This document shows, one piece after another, positions 25,199-33,078 of a DNA stretch of 64,000 nucleotides (the first letter of the stretch is position 1; every line of letters starts with the position of its first letter). The position numbers and the translations under genes were made by a program. The notes under the pieces were generated by a model, which worked only from the letters and a program-made list of their open reading frames with translations, made no database searches and had not been told where the DNA came from. Source of the DNA: an uncultured Opitutales bacterium (lineage in GTDB: Bacteria; Verrucomicrobiota; Verrucomicrobiia; Opitutales; Intestinicryptomonadaceae); contig URAK01000002.1 of NCBI GenBank assembly GCA_900545705.1, forward strand, positions 186,001 to 250,000, given 5' to 3'.

Positions 25199-26782
25199 TC
25201 AATGGTTTGTGAGGGTTGCGATAAAGAACCCGGCAACCATAGCCGTTCCGATAACACCCGCAACATTCGGACCCATTGCGTGCATCAGCAGGAAGTTTGC
25301 AGGATCCGCCTTGGCTCCCTCGACTTGCGAAACGCGCGCCGCCATAGGCACAGCGGAAACGCCGGCAGAGCCGATTAGCGGGTTTATCTTTTCCTTCAAG
25401 AAAAGGTTCATGCACTTTGCCATCAACACGCCTGCCGCCGTGGAGAACCCGAACGCGACAACGCCCAAAGCCAGAATCGACAGAGTGTCGACGCGGATAA
25501 ATCTGTCGCCTGTCATTGTTATGCCAACAGACGTGCCGAGGAATACGGTGACAATATTGATTGTCTCGTTTTGCGCGGCCTTGCTGAGCCTGTCGCAAAC
25601 TCCGCACTCGCGGATAAAGTTACCGAGCATCAACATTCCAATTAGGGCCGAAACATCGGGAACGAGAAGTATGCAGAAAATGGTGACAACTAGCGCAAAA
25701 ATTAGTTTTTCGAGTCTACCTACCTTGCGCAGGCTTTTCATGCGTATCTTGCGTTCTTTTTGGGTTGTGAGCAAGCGCATAATAGGCGGCTGTATAATCG
25801 GCACTAGCGCCATGTAGCTGTATGCCGCAACCGCTATCGGCGCCAAAAGGTGCGGCGCGAGCTTATTGGATATAAAAATGGAAGTCGGGCCGTCTGCGCC
25901 GCCGATAATGCCGATTGACGCAGCCTCCTGCGAAGTGAAGTTTAGGAATATTGCGCCTACGAAAGTAGCGAATACACCGAACTGCGCCGCGCCGCCCAAG
26001 AGAAGCATTTTCGGATTTGCGATGAGGGGGCCAAAGTCTGTCAGTGCGCCGACACCGAGGAAAATCAAAGGCGGGAATATTTCAAGCAGCACGCCCATTT
26101 GAATGTAGTAATAGAGCCCGCCAGTGCGCGCGCTGTAAACGTCAACGAGCTTCTGTCCATTGGAGACTTTTTCGCCAACCTTAGCGAGAACTGCGTCAAC
26201 GTCGCCTGTTGTAGTTGCCCATACAAGCCTGTCTTTACCTTTGAGCGACAGTTTTTTACCCTTGAATTGGACGTTAAATACTGCTTCAGCCTCTGCGGCT
26301 TCAAGCTCGCTTTGCGCATTTGCCTTTTGGGGGCGGACTACCGACACCAAGTCAGGAATGCCTTTTGCCTTTTCAAAAGTATCTTTGCGCGCCTGCGCGG
26401 AAGTGACTTTTTCAAGCATCGCAAAATATTTTGCGACATCGCTTTGTGCCGTCGCTTCCGAGGAGACAATGTCTGAAACTTTCGCCGGTATTTGGCGCAC
26501 TACGCGCGGCACGAAAACTTTGTCGGACTTGCCCACAAACATCTCAACAACCGTGCCCTCCGCCGGGGCAATCAGATAAGATGCAGGCTTGTTGACGACA
26601 CCCTCCGTCGGGAGGTTTGCCAACAATGCGCCAAAAGCTATCGGCACGAGCAGTAGAGGCTCGAATTGTTTAAAAACTGCCAGATACAGGAGTACGCACA
26701 CGACGCCCCACATGACTATCATGCGCCAATCTACATAGAAGAAACCCGTATCGAGAACAAGGTCAATTAAGCTTTGCAACAT
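25199..26782 (-). CDS. mmdB: Na+-translocating decarboxylase beta subunit with a large insert
   Basis: Inner-membrane subunit that couples decarboxylation of carboxybiotin to Na+ export (OadB/GcdB/MmdB family). Signatures are IFPPLIFLGVGALTDFGPLI, the region II motif IGIIGGADGPTSIFISNKLA, LLVPDVSALIGMLMLGN, and the C-terminal AMGPNVAGVIGTAMVAGFF. Family members are usually 370-435 residues, whereas this one is about 527. The excess lies at about residues 62-215, between the first hydrophobic segments and GLYYYIQMGVL. It begins YLIAPAEGTVVEMFVGKSDK and ends GDVDAVLAKVGEKVSNGQKL, two halves of a lipoyl/biotinyl-like fold separated by an Ala/Glu-rich helical stretch. The ATG at 26782 is preferred over an in-frame start 16 codons upstream. 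Confidence 0.92.
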   Translation of the reverse strand: MLQSLIDLVLDTGFFYVDWRMIVMWGVVCVLLYLAVFKQFEPLLLVPIAFGALLANLPTEGVVNKPASYLIAPAEGTVVEMFVGKSDKVFVPRVVRQIPAKVSDIVSSEATAQSDVAKYFAMLEKVTSAQARKDTFEKAKGIPDLVSVVRPQKANAQSELEAAEAEAVFNVQFKGKKLSLKGKDRLVWATTTGDVDAVLAKVGEKVSNGQKLVDVYSARTGGLYYYIQMGVLLEIFPPLIFLGVGALTDFGPLIANPKMLLLGGAAQFGVFATFVGAIFLNFTSQEAASIGIIGGADGPTSIFISNKLAPHLLAPIAVAAYSYMALVPIIQPPIMRLLTTQKERKIRMKSLRKVGRLEKLIFALVVTIFCILLVPDVSALIGMLMLGNFIRECGVCDRLSKAAQNETINIVTVFLGTSVGITMTGDRFIRVDTLSILALGVVAFGFSTAAGVLMAKCMNLFLKEKINPLIGSAGVSAVPMAARVSQVEGAKADPANFLLMHAMGPNVAGVIGTAMVAGFFIATLTNH

Positions 26783-26813
26783 AGGACAAAAAATCTGCAA
26801 TAAAATTGTAGGC

Positions 26814-26853
26814 AAAAAAAATACGGGCACCGACGGGGTAGATTTACCCCGTC
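26814..26853 (-). terminator. Intra-operon hairpin between mmdC and mmdB
   Basis: A perfect stem GACGGGGTA/TACCCCGTC (26832-26853) lies between the carrier and beta-subunit genes. On the minus strand an eight-T run (26814-26821) follows after about ten bases. The spacing is too wide for a strong terminator, so partial termination or mRNA protection is more likely. Confidence 0.5.
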
Positions 26854-26877
26854 AATGCCGCAAAGGACACAATAAGA

Positions 26878-27273
26878 TTAGCTGAGGCTCAAAAGGACTT
26901 CGCCTTCGTTGACACTCTGCCCCGCGCTTACACAAATCTTTGAGACAGTGCCGTCTGCGGGAGAATTTACGGGAGTGTTCATCTTCATGGCTTCGAGCGT
27001 CACGAGCAGATCGCCCGTTTTAACTTGCTGGCCTTCCTTTACGTTAACCGCGACAACAACCGCCGCGAGAGGGCAGACGATGTCGTTTGCGCCTGCGGGA
27101 GCTGGAGCAGCCTTTTTGGGGGCGGGAGCGGGAGCAGCCACAGGGGCGGAGACCGGAGCGGAAGCCACCGGAGCGGGAGCAGCCGCAGGAGCAACTGACG
27201 CTATTCTCGAGCCGAGTATTTCAACTTCGACTTCGTATGTTTTACCTTCTACCGTTATGCGTAACTTTTTCAT
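26878..27273 (-). CDS. mmdC: Biotin carboxyl carrier subunit of the decarboxylase
   Basis: Carries the carboxyl group on biotin from the alpha subunit to the membrane pump. The 131 residues comprise a short N-terminal beta region, an Ala/Pro-rich flexible linker (about 28-60, many APAPA steps) and a C-terminal biotinyl domain. The biotin lysine is at about residue 97 in EAMKMNTPVNSPADG. The domain end QSVNEGEVLLSLS is typical. It sits between the gamma and beta subunits in the usual order. Confidence 0.96.
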   Translation of the reverse strand: MKKLRITVEGKTYEVEVEILGSRIASVAPAAAPAPVASAPVSAPVAAPAPAPKKAAPAPAGANDIVCPLAAVVVAVNVKEGQQVKTGDLLVTLEAMKMNTPVNSPADGTVSKICVSAGQSVNEGEVLLSLS

Positions 27274-27285
27274 AAATAGTTCCTT

Positions 27286-27720
27286 TTAATTGAATTTAGT
27301 GGGTATATAATTTTTAGACGCGAAAATCTGCATTCTTCCCTGCCTTGCGAAAGCCATGTCTGGCGGCGCAAGCTTTATCGAGACTACGCGGCATTCCTCC
27401 TCTATTGCGACCGCTGCAGCCGCCGAGATTACGGCGAGCAATTCAGCTCTTTCGTCCTTCAATTCGGGGAGCACCGACGCCACCGCCGCGGAAATCGCGA
27501 ACGCATGATCCTCGGGGATATCAGATTTTTTAGGGGCGGCGGCCGGTTTTGCCGGAGCTGCTTTTCCCTTTTCTTTCATTGCAAAAAATATTCCGATGAA
27601 TGAAGTCATAAACGACAAGAACATCAGAACGAAAATCACAACCAAAAAACCGACGGCAGAAAACATAAGCATCTGCTCGAGGTTCGGATGTGCCGGTATC
27701 AATGTGGCGATTATTTGCAT
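27286..27720 (-). CDS. mmdD: Decarboxylase gamma (OadG-type) subunit
   Basis: Small membrane subunit that helps assemble the Na+-pumping decarboxylase. The 144 residues carry one transmembrane helix at about 20-46 (MFSAVGFLVVIFVLMFLSFM) and a Lys/Ala/Pro linker (about 52-65). A C-terminal region, AFAISAAVASVLPELKDERA then IEEECRVVSIKL, is a common tail in OadG-like proteins of this type. It is placed between mmdA and the biotin carrier. Identification rests on topology and context; gamma subunits have little sequence conservation. Confidence 0.82.
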   Translation of the reverse strand: MQIIATLIPAHPNLEQMLMFSAVGFLVVIFVLMFLSFMTSFIGIFFAMKEKGKAAPAKPAAAPKKSDIPEDHAFAISAAVASVLPELKDERAELLAVISAAAAVAIEEECRVVSIKLAPPDMAFARQGRMQIFASKNYIPTKFN

Positions 27721-27887
27721 AAATTTTTCCTTTTTCTGCGGCCTTAATTGTCTCCGCGCTGTGCGCCCCTGAAAGAGCGCCTTGCGCAGAAGCCGTTTTT
27801 TTTAGTCCCCCCGCCGCGGCTTCGGCAACCGCGATTGCGGAAGCCGGGTAGCGGACTTGGCCTTAATTTCGGGCTTATTAATAATGC

Positions 27888-29441
27888 TTACAGCGGAATG
27901 TTGCCGTGCTTCTTCGGCATGCGGGTCTGCCTCTTTCCGAAGGTTGCCCTGAGCGCATGCGCTATGACTCCGCGCGTTTCCGCAGGTTCGATAACGTCTG
28001 TTATCATGCCTTTTTCAGCCGCCTGATAGGGGCTTTCAAACTTTTCGCTGTACTCGGCGCGAAGCTTTGCCGCAAGCTCCTGCGGGTTTTCCGCCGTTTT
28101 AAGCTCCTTGCCGTAGAGGACGTTGACCGCGCCCTTTGCGCCCATAACGGCGATTTCCGCCGTCGGCCATGCGAACACCATGTCGGCGCCCATATCGACG
28201 CAGCACATGGCAAGATATGCGCCGCCGTATGCCTTGCGCATTATGAGCGTAATCTTCGGGACTGTCGCCGACGCGTATGCAAACAGCATCTTCGCTCCGT
28301 GGCGGATAATGCCGCCGCGCTCTTGGGCGAGGCCCGGCATAAATCCGGGAACGTCCACGAGGTTAACAATCGGAACGTTAAACTCGTTGCAGGTGCGGAT
28401 AAAGCGCGAAGCCTTATCCGAGGCGTCGATGTCGAGGCAGCCTGCCTTGTAGGCGGGCTGGTTCGCAATTATGCCCGCCACTATTCCTTGGAATCTGGCA
28501 AAGCCGACTACTATATTGCGGGCGAAGGAACCCTGTATTTCAAAAAATTCGCCGTTGTCGACAATTCTGTTTATAACTTTATATACGTCGAGCGCTTCTT
28601 TTGAAGTTTCCGGAACGATATTGTTGAGCTCGGGATCGTAGGTCTTTTCAAGCGGAACGGAGAAGTCGTGCGGAGGCTCCTGCATATTGTTTGAGGGCAG
28701 GTACGACAAGAGTTTCGTTGCGAGCTCAAGCGCGTGGCGGTCGTCGTTGGCGACCAAGTGTATGTTGCCGGAAACAGTCGCGTGCGCGTCTGCGGTGGCA
28801 AACATTTCAAGAGCGGCCTCCTCGCCGGTGGCGGCCTTGATGACCTGCGGGCCGCAGATAAAGAGGTTGGAGTTTTTCTTGGTCATTATGATGAAGTCCA
28901 TAAGAGCCGGGCTGTAAGCCGCGCCGCCCGCGCAGGGGCCTGCTATTATGGATATCTGCGGAACTACTCCGGACAGGTTTACGTTCTGCCAGAATATTTT
29001 TCCGTATCCGGAAAGCGACTCAACGCCTTCCTGGATTCTCGCGCCGCCGGAGTCGTTGACGCCTACTACGGGCATTCCGTTTTCGCCGGCGAACTTCATA
29101 AGATCGCATATTTTCTTAGCGTGGTTGGAGCCCAACGATCCGCCCGCGACAGTGAAGTCCTGGCTAAATGCCGCCACTTGCCTTCCGTTGACAGTGCCGA
29201 TTCCGCATACTATGCCGTCGGTGGGGAGCACCTTCTTTTCCATGCCGAAGTTGTGGCAGTTGTGTTGAACGTGCATTCCAAACTCCATGAAAGACCCGGC
29301 GTCGAACAGGGCTTCTATTCTTTCGCGCGCAGTCATCAGACCCTTTGCGCGGCGGGCTTCGAGTTTCGCCTTTCCGCCGGCGTTGTACGCCTCTTCGCGG
29401 CGGCGGGCGAGTTCGTCCATCAATTTTTTTGCTATTGCCAT
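27888..29441 (-). CDS. mmdA: Methylmalonyl-CoA decarboxylase alpha (carboxyltransferase) subunit
   Basis: Transfers the carboxyl group of (S)-methylmalonyl-CoA to biotin, yielding propionyl-CoA. The 517-residue length fits the MmdA/propionyl-CoA carboxylase beta family. The N-terminal half carries LMTARERIEALFDAGSF, SGGARIQEGVESLSGYG and the oxyanion glycines of AGPCAGGAAYSPALMDF. The C-terminal half has NLVDVPGFMPGLAQERGGII, AYGGAYLAMCCVDMGADMVF and AWPTAEIAVMGAKGAVNVL. The operon with beta, gamma and carrier subunits and epimerase favours the decarboxylase over a biosynthetic carboxylase, since no biotin carboxylase gene is here. About 165 bases separate it from the gamma subunit. Confidence 0.96.
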   Translation of the reverse strand: MAIAKKLMDELARRREEAYNAGGKAKLEARRAKGLMTARERIEALFDAGSFMEFGMHVQHNCHNFGMEKKVLPTDGIVCGIGTVNGRQVAAFSQDFTVAGGSLGSNHAKKICDLMKFAGENGMPVVGVNDSGGARIQEGVESLSGYGKIFWQNVNLSGVVPQISIIAGPCAGGAAYSPALMDFIIMTKKNSNLFICGPQVIKAATGEEAALEMFATADAHATVSGNIHLVANDDRHALELATKLLSYLPSNNMQEPPHDFSVPLEKTYDPELNNIVPETSKEALDVYKVINRIVDNGEFFEIQGSFARNIVVGFARFQGIVAGIIANQPAYKAGCLDIDASDKASRFIRTCNEFNVPIVNLVDVPGFMPGLAQERGGIIRHGAKMLFAYASATVPKITLIMRKAYGGAYLAMCCVDMGADMVFAWPTAEIAVMGAKGAVNVLYGKELKTAENPQELAAKLRAEYSEKFESPYQAAEKGMITDVIEPAETRGVIAHALRATFGKRQTRMPKKHGNIPL

Positions 29442-29545
29442 TTTATAAGATACGGTTGCGATGAATGTTTAACGGGAAATTTTTTTAAGCTGCCATGCCG
29501 CCGTCCCGGCGGAAATCCGCGGAACGGCGCAAAGCGCGGCAGTGC

Positions 29546-29965
29546 CTATTTGCAGGAGCAATCGCCGTCCTGGCAAAATTCGGTCAGCACTCCCTTGGTG
29601 AATTTGGGGTGCAGGAACGCTATTTTCTTTGCGTGCGCGCCAATCTTGGGTTCTTCGTTGATGAGGCCGACGCCTGCTGCCTTCGCGTGCGCGAGGTCTG
29701 CGACTATATCGTCGGAGTTAAACGCCACATGGTGGACTCCGCCGTGGGGATTCTTTTCCAAGAATTTTGCAATCGGGCTGTCGGGAGAGGTGGGTTCAAG
29801 CAGCTCGATATGAACTCCGCCAACGGAGAAAAAAGCCGTCTTTACTTTTTGGTCCGCAACTTCTTCGACTCCTTCGCATTTGAGTCCGAGAGCGTTTTCG
29901 TAGTAGGGTACGGCGTCGTCAATTGATTTAACGGCTACACCGATGTGGTCTATTTTCTTTATCAT
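29546..29965 (-). CDS. mce: Methylmalonyl-CoA epimerase
   Basis: Interconverts (R)- and (S)-methylmalonyl-CoA, feeding the S form to MmdA. The 139-residue VOC-fold protein shows expected metal ligands and active-site residues: His in KIDHIGVAVKS near residue 6, VHIELLEPTSPDSPIAKFL in the middle, GGVHHVAFNSDD near residue 85, and Glu in KGVLTEFCQ near the C-terminus. First gene of the propionate operon, with a candidate promoter about 35 bases upstream. The matching mutase gene is not in the window. Confidence 0.95.
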   Translation of the reverse strand: MIKKIDHIGVAVKSIDDAVPYYENALGLKCEGVEEVADQKVKTAFFSVGGVHIELLEPTSPDSPIAKFLEKNPHGGVHHVAFNSDDIVADLAHAKAAGVGLINEEPKIGAHAKKIAFLHPKFTKGVLTEFCQDGDCSCK

Positions 29966-29997
29966 AATAACAACCTTTTTTTAAAAAAATTGCGTTG

Positions 29998-30026
29998 ATT
30001 ACCGCACTGGGCGGAAATTTTGTCAA
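29998..30026 (-). promoter_or_regulatory. Candidate promoter of the propionate operon
   Basis: On the minus strand TTGACA (30021-30026) is followed after exactly 17 bases by GGTAAT (29998-30003). It lies upstream of the epimerase start at 29965. The -35 is a perfect consensus match and the -10 is weaker. Confidence 0.5.
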
Positions 30027-30349
30027 TACTTTTATGGATTTATCGTCTTCCGTAAGTTTCAGAGAGGCTCCCGGCATAAATAATTGCGCATTTCAAGACC
30101 GCCATTTTTAATGAATTGTAAAAAATTTTCTACGCGATGGGTGCTGAGACAAAAAACTTAACATTTTTTGCGTATAGATCTTATATATAAGGCGCGCCGA
30201 ATCAAATCCGAAAAATTATCCAGGCAAATCCATGCAAGTTTGAGCGGCAAAAGATTTTTGCGCCCACAGCAAAAACGCCTATAAAGCAAAAAACGCGCCG
30301 GACTCGCTGTTGCGCACATATTTTTACTCAGAAAAACCCCGCGCAGAGC
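30027..30349. other. Intergenic region
   Basis: About 320 bases between the propionate operon promoter and the membrane-protein gene's stop. It is AT-rich with no recognisable gene or clear terminator. Confidence 0.4.
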
Positions 30350-31054
30350 CTATGCGCCCGCGACGAGCGCGATTGCCGCAAAAACCAATACGGCAATCGC
30401 CGCATTGCGCTTAAAATGCGGATAGTGCGACTTTATCGATTTGCGCAATATCCCGACAAATTCGACCTTAGAAAGCTCCTCTTTCCAAACTCCCCCGCCC
30501 TTTGGGGGATTTTCGATAAATGAAAATTTTGCGAGCCCCAAAAATACGACAAACAATGCGGCATTAAAAAACATTGAGCCAAGTTTAAATGCGACCGGAG
30601 CCCCATCGGCAAAAATTTCCCACGCGTCAAGCGCAATGGAAAGCGGGAAAGCCAACACGAGAGCCACTACCCAGACGCGAAAATACTGCAAATTTTGCAT
30701 TTGGGAATTTCTCGCAAATCTAAACGCCATGTAAACCGCAAGCCAGACCGCCGCAAGCCCCACGCACGACAAAGCCGCCGAGTTCAATAGAAACACAATC
30801 CCCTGCGCGACGCTCCTGAGCGCGTGCGCCGCAGCCGCTCCGCGGGAGTCAAACACAAGCCCAGAGCCGTACGCCAGAACCCCTATTGCGCGCCATAAAA
30901 CATGCCACGCCCCGAGAACGGCACCTCCTGAAATTCCGGCAAGCGCGCCTAGCGCGAGAGTCCGCCCAATGAGCGATTTCGGTATCGCGCAGATATCAGC
31001 CAAGCCCTTTGGATAAAAAATTTTCACGCGCCAAACATTGCCATTGCTCGGCAA
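30350..31054 (-). CDS. Multi-pass membrane protein of unknown function
   Basis: A 234-residue protein with about five hydrophobic segments: around 30-50 (TLALGALAGISGGAVLGAWH), 82-110 (IVFLLNSAALSCVGLAAVWL), 127-145 (VWVVALVLAFPLSIALD), 160-178 (MFFNAALFVVFLGLAKF) and the C-terminal AIAVLVFAAIALVAGA. No motif is recognised. The only available starts are non-ATG: TTG at 31054 or GTG at 31027, the latter giving VKIFYPKGLADI. It is divergent from the oxidoreductase gene. Confidence 0.65.
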   Translation of the reverse strand: MPSNGNVWRVKIFYPKGLADICAIPKSLIGRTLALGALAGISGGAVLGAWHVLWRAIGVLAYGSGLVFDSRGAAAAHALRSVAQGIVFLLNSAALSCVGLAAVWLAVYMAFRFARNSQMQNLQYFRVWVVALVLAFPLSIALDAWEIFADGAPVAFKLGSMFFNAALFVVFLGLAKFSFIENPPKGGGVWKEELSKVEFVGILRKSIKSHYPHFKRNAAIAVLVFAAIALVAGA

Positions 31055-31115
31055 AAGGCAAGAGTATTTTATATAACAATGTCAAAATGCTTCAAATAAA
31101 AATCACTTGCGTGTA

Positions 31116-31144
31116 TTGCAATTTGAATGTAGATTTATTAACAT
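31116..31144 (+). promoter_or_regulatory. Candidate promoter of the oxidoreductase gene
   Basis: TTGCAA (31116-31121) and TAACAT (31139-31144) are spaced by 17 bases. A GAAGGA ribosome site at 31170-31175 precedes the ATG at 31182. Confidence 0.45.
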
Positions 31145-31181
31145 ATTGCAAATTTTTAAACCGTAAATTGAAGGATTACAT

Positions 31182-32483
31182 ATGACAAGAAACGATTTCA
31201 TAAAGACGGCGGCTCTCGCCGGGGCGGCGTCGATGGCAATGCCTAAATTTTCATTTGGCGCGGCGAAGGGCTCCGACAAAATAAAAATCGCCATAGTCGG
31301 CTGCGGAGGGCGCGGAACCGGCGCTTTGCAAAACATGCTCGCCGCCGACAAAAACATAGAGATAATCGCCGCCGGCGATTTGTACTCCGAAAGGATAGAA
31401 GATTGCGGCAACAAAGTCCGCGCCTTCGCAAAGCGCAGGGGGTTAAAGCCGGAAGATGTCTGGAAGGTAAATGGCGAGACTTCCTTCATAGGCCTCGACG
31501 CGATAGACAAGGTTCTGCAAACTCCAGCCGACGTAGTCGCGCTCGTCACTCCTCCGGTGTTCCGCACTGGCCACATAGAAAAAGCCCTTAAAGCCAACAA
31601 GCACGTTTTCGCCGAAAAGCCGATATGCATCGACAGCGTGCAGCTCAGAAAAATATACAACGAGCTCATTCCTCTAGCCGACAAAAAGGGGTTAAACGTG
31701 CTATGCGGCACACAAATGCGCTACCACACAGCAATAAAAGAGGCGATAGACCGCGTCCGCGACGGGCAGATAGGCGACATTACATCGATAGTCTGCCTGC
31801 GGTACGAGCCCACATACCTTACAGGCTGGTACGAAGTTCCGTCAAACCTCGTGCCGGAAGACGTCAGATACCAGCTGTTGAGATGGCTTGCATTCACTTG
31901 GACCTCGGGCGACCAGTTTGTCGAGCAATATATCCACAATCTCGACCTCGCCCTGTGGGCGATTGACAAGCTGCCTGTGGAAGTCATAGGTTCGGGCGGA
32001 AGACAGACGGATATTCCCTACCCGCAGCTCGGCGACAGGCAGTCGAACACGCACGCGCATTTTGAGTTTGGCAACGGCGTGTCTTTGACAGCGGCATGCC
32101 GCCAAGAAAACGGCACTTCGCCGTATAGCCCGTTAAAAGTGTACGGAACAAAAGGCGTGCTCGACATGACCTTCGGGATTCAGACGATAACCGGCGAAAA
32201 GCCGTGGAAGTCTGAAATGCCGAAAAAGGACGCCCTCGTATGCGAGCACGAAGCGCTTTTCGGCGCAATACGCTCAGGCAAGCACATCAACACGATGAAG
32301 ACCTGCGCGGACTCATGTTTTGTCGCGATAGCCGGGCGCGAAGCCGCCTACGCTGGCAAGAGAATTAAGACTGCATGGTTCAAGGAAAAATCCCAGCTGA
32401 GCCTGCTGCCGGAAGACTTGTCGCTCGACGGCAAAAAGCCGATAGCTCCAATTCCAAACCCAACGCAATACAAGCTCGTTTAG
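31182..32483 (+). CDS. Gfo/Idh/MocA-family oxidoreductase, secreted-type
   Basis: A 433-residue NAD(P)-dependent sugar oxidoreductase or GH109-like glycosidase. After an N-terminal signal region the Rossmann motif is IAIVGCGGRGTGALQNML. HVFAEKPICIDSVQLRKI carries the EKP signature of the family. The C-terminal domain includes YIHNLDLALWAIDKLPVEVI and THAHFEFGNGVSLTAACRQ. Relatives in Verrucomicrobia and Planctomycetes usually have a twin-arginine signal; here the motif reads TRNDFIK, with the second arginine replaced by asparagine. Export by Tat is therefore uncertain. A ribosome site and a terminator bracket it as a single-gene unit. Confidence 0.9.
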   Translation: MTRNDFIKTAALAGAASMAMPKFSFGAAKGSDKIKIAIVGCGGRGTGALQNMLAADKNIEIIAAGDLYSERIEDCGNKVRAFAKRRGLKPEDVWKVNGETSFIGLDAIDKVLQTPADVVALVTPPVFRTGHIEKALKANKHVFAEKPICIDSVQLRKIYNELIPLADKKGLNVLCGTQMRYHTAIKEAIDRVRDGQIGDITSIVCLRYEPTYLTGWYEVPSNLVPEDVRYQLLRWLAFTWTSGDQFVEQYIHNLDLALWAIDKLPVEVIGSGGRQTDIPYPQLGDRQSNTHAHFEFGNGVSLTAACRQENGTSPYSPLKVYGTKGVLDMTFGIQTITGEKPWKSEMPKKDALVCEHEALFGAIRSGKHINTMKTCADSCFVAIAGREAAYAGKRIKTAWFKEKSQLSLLPEDLSLDGKKPIAPIPNPTQYKLV

Positions 32484-32502
32484 GTTTATCAAAACGATTC
32501 AT

Positions 32503-32538
32503 AAAACGGCGCAGAATTTTATTTCCGCGCCGTTTTTT
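32503..32538 (+). terminator. Rho-independent terminator
   Basis: AAAACGGCGC and GCGCCGTTTT arms surround a 14-base loop, with two further T's after the 3' arm. It lies 20 bases after the oxidoreductase stop. Confidence 0.9.
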
Positions 32539-33078
32539 ATTCTCAGCACCGCTTGCAGCCTTTTTACAGCGATTGCATCGCTCCCCGTTATCGAGCTCTG
32601 TTCTACGCATTGTTTTTGTATATTTAACGCCTTGCCCAATACCTTGTTTACGCCTATCTTGCACTTGTTTCACGTCCATTTAAATGTATTGTCCCGCTAT
32701 ACTGTTCTTTATTAACGCCCTGCTCCATAGCTTGTTTTGCAAAACAGTTTTCTGCTTTGCGCATTGTTTCACGTTTTATTACATACTATTTTTTCGCGCC
32801 TTACGAAACTTAATGCACCTCTTTTATTCTATATTCTTCCCCGCCTTTTTTTGTAGCGCTTTTATCACCGCGCGCAAAAAATCGATTTCAAGTTGTGGGA
32901 TGTCAGCTGCAGGAGCTAAAAAAACAATAAAAAATTGGCAAATAATACCTCAAATAAACCGGCTCAGCCGCAGCGCGTAGTAATCGCGCCTGTGCGACAG
33001 AAATCGAGAAATTCAATATACGATGATGGTTAAATTAGTGTTGAAAAGGGAAAATTTTTAGACAAACTTTTTAGCATT
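32539..33078. repeat. Pyrimidine-rich intergenic region with degenerate repeats
   Basis: About 540 bases before the SSS symporter gene. Two diverged units start at 32624 and 32712 (88 bases apart), each with TTAACGCC, then CTTGTTT, then a GTTTCACGT block. Further CATTGTTT-type words occur at 32606 and 32763. No open frame is credible. The right end must hold the symporter promoter. Confidence 0.45.

Noticed and set aside
28734..29813. A long plus-strand open frame of about 359 codons opposite mmdA
   Set aside because: It runs antisense to the strongly conserved mmdA and epimerase genes, has no recognisable motif, and is explained by GC-rich third-codon positions.
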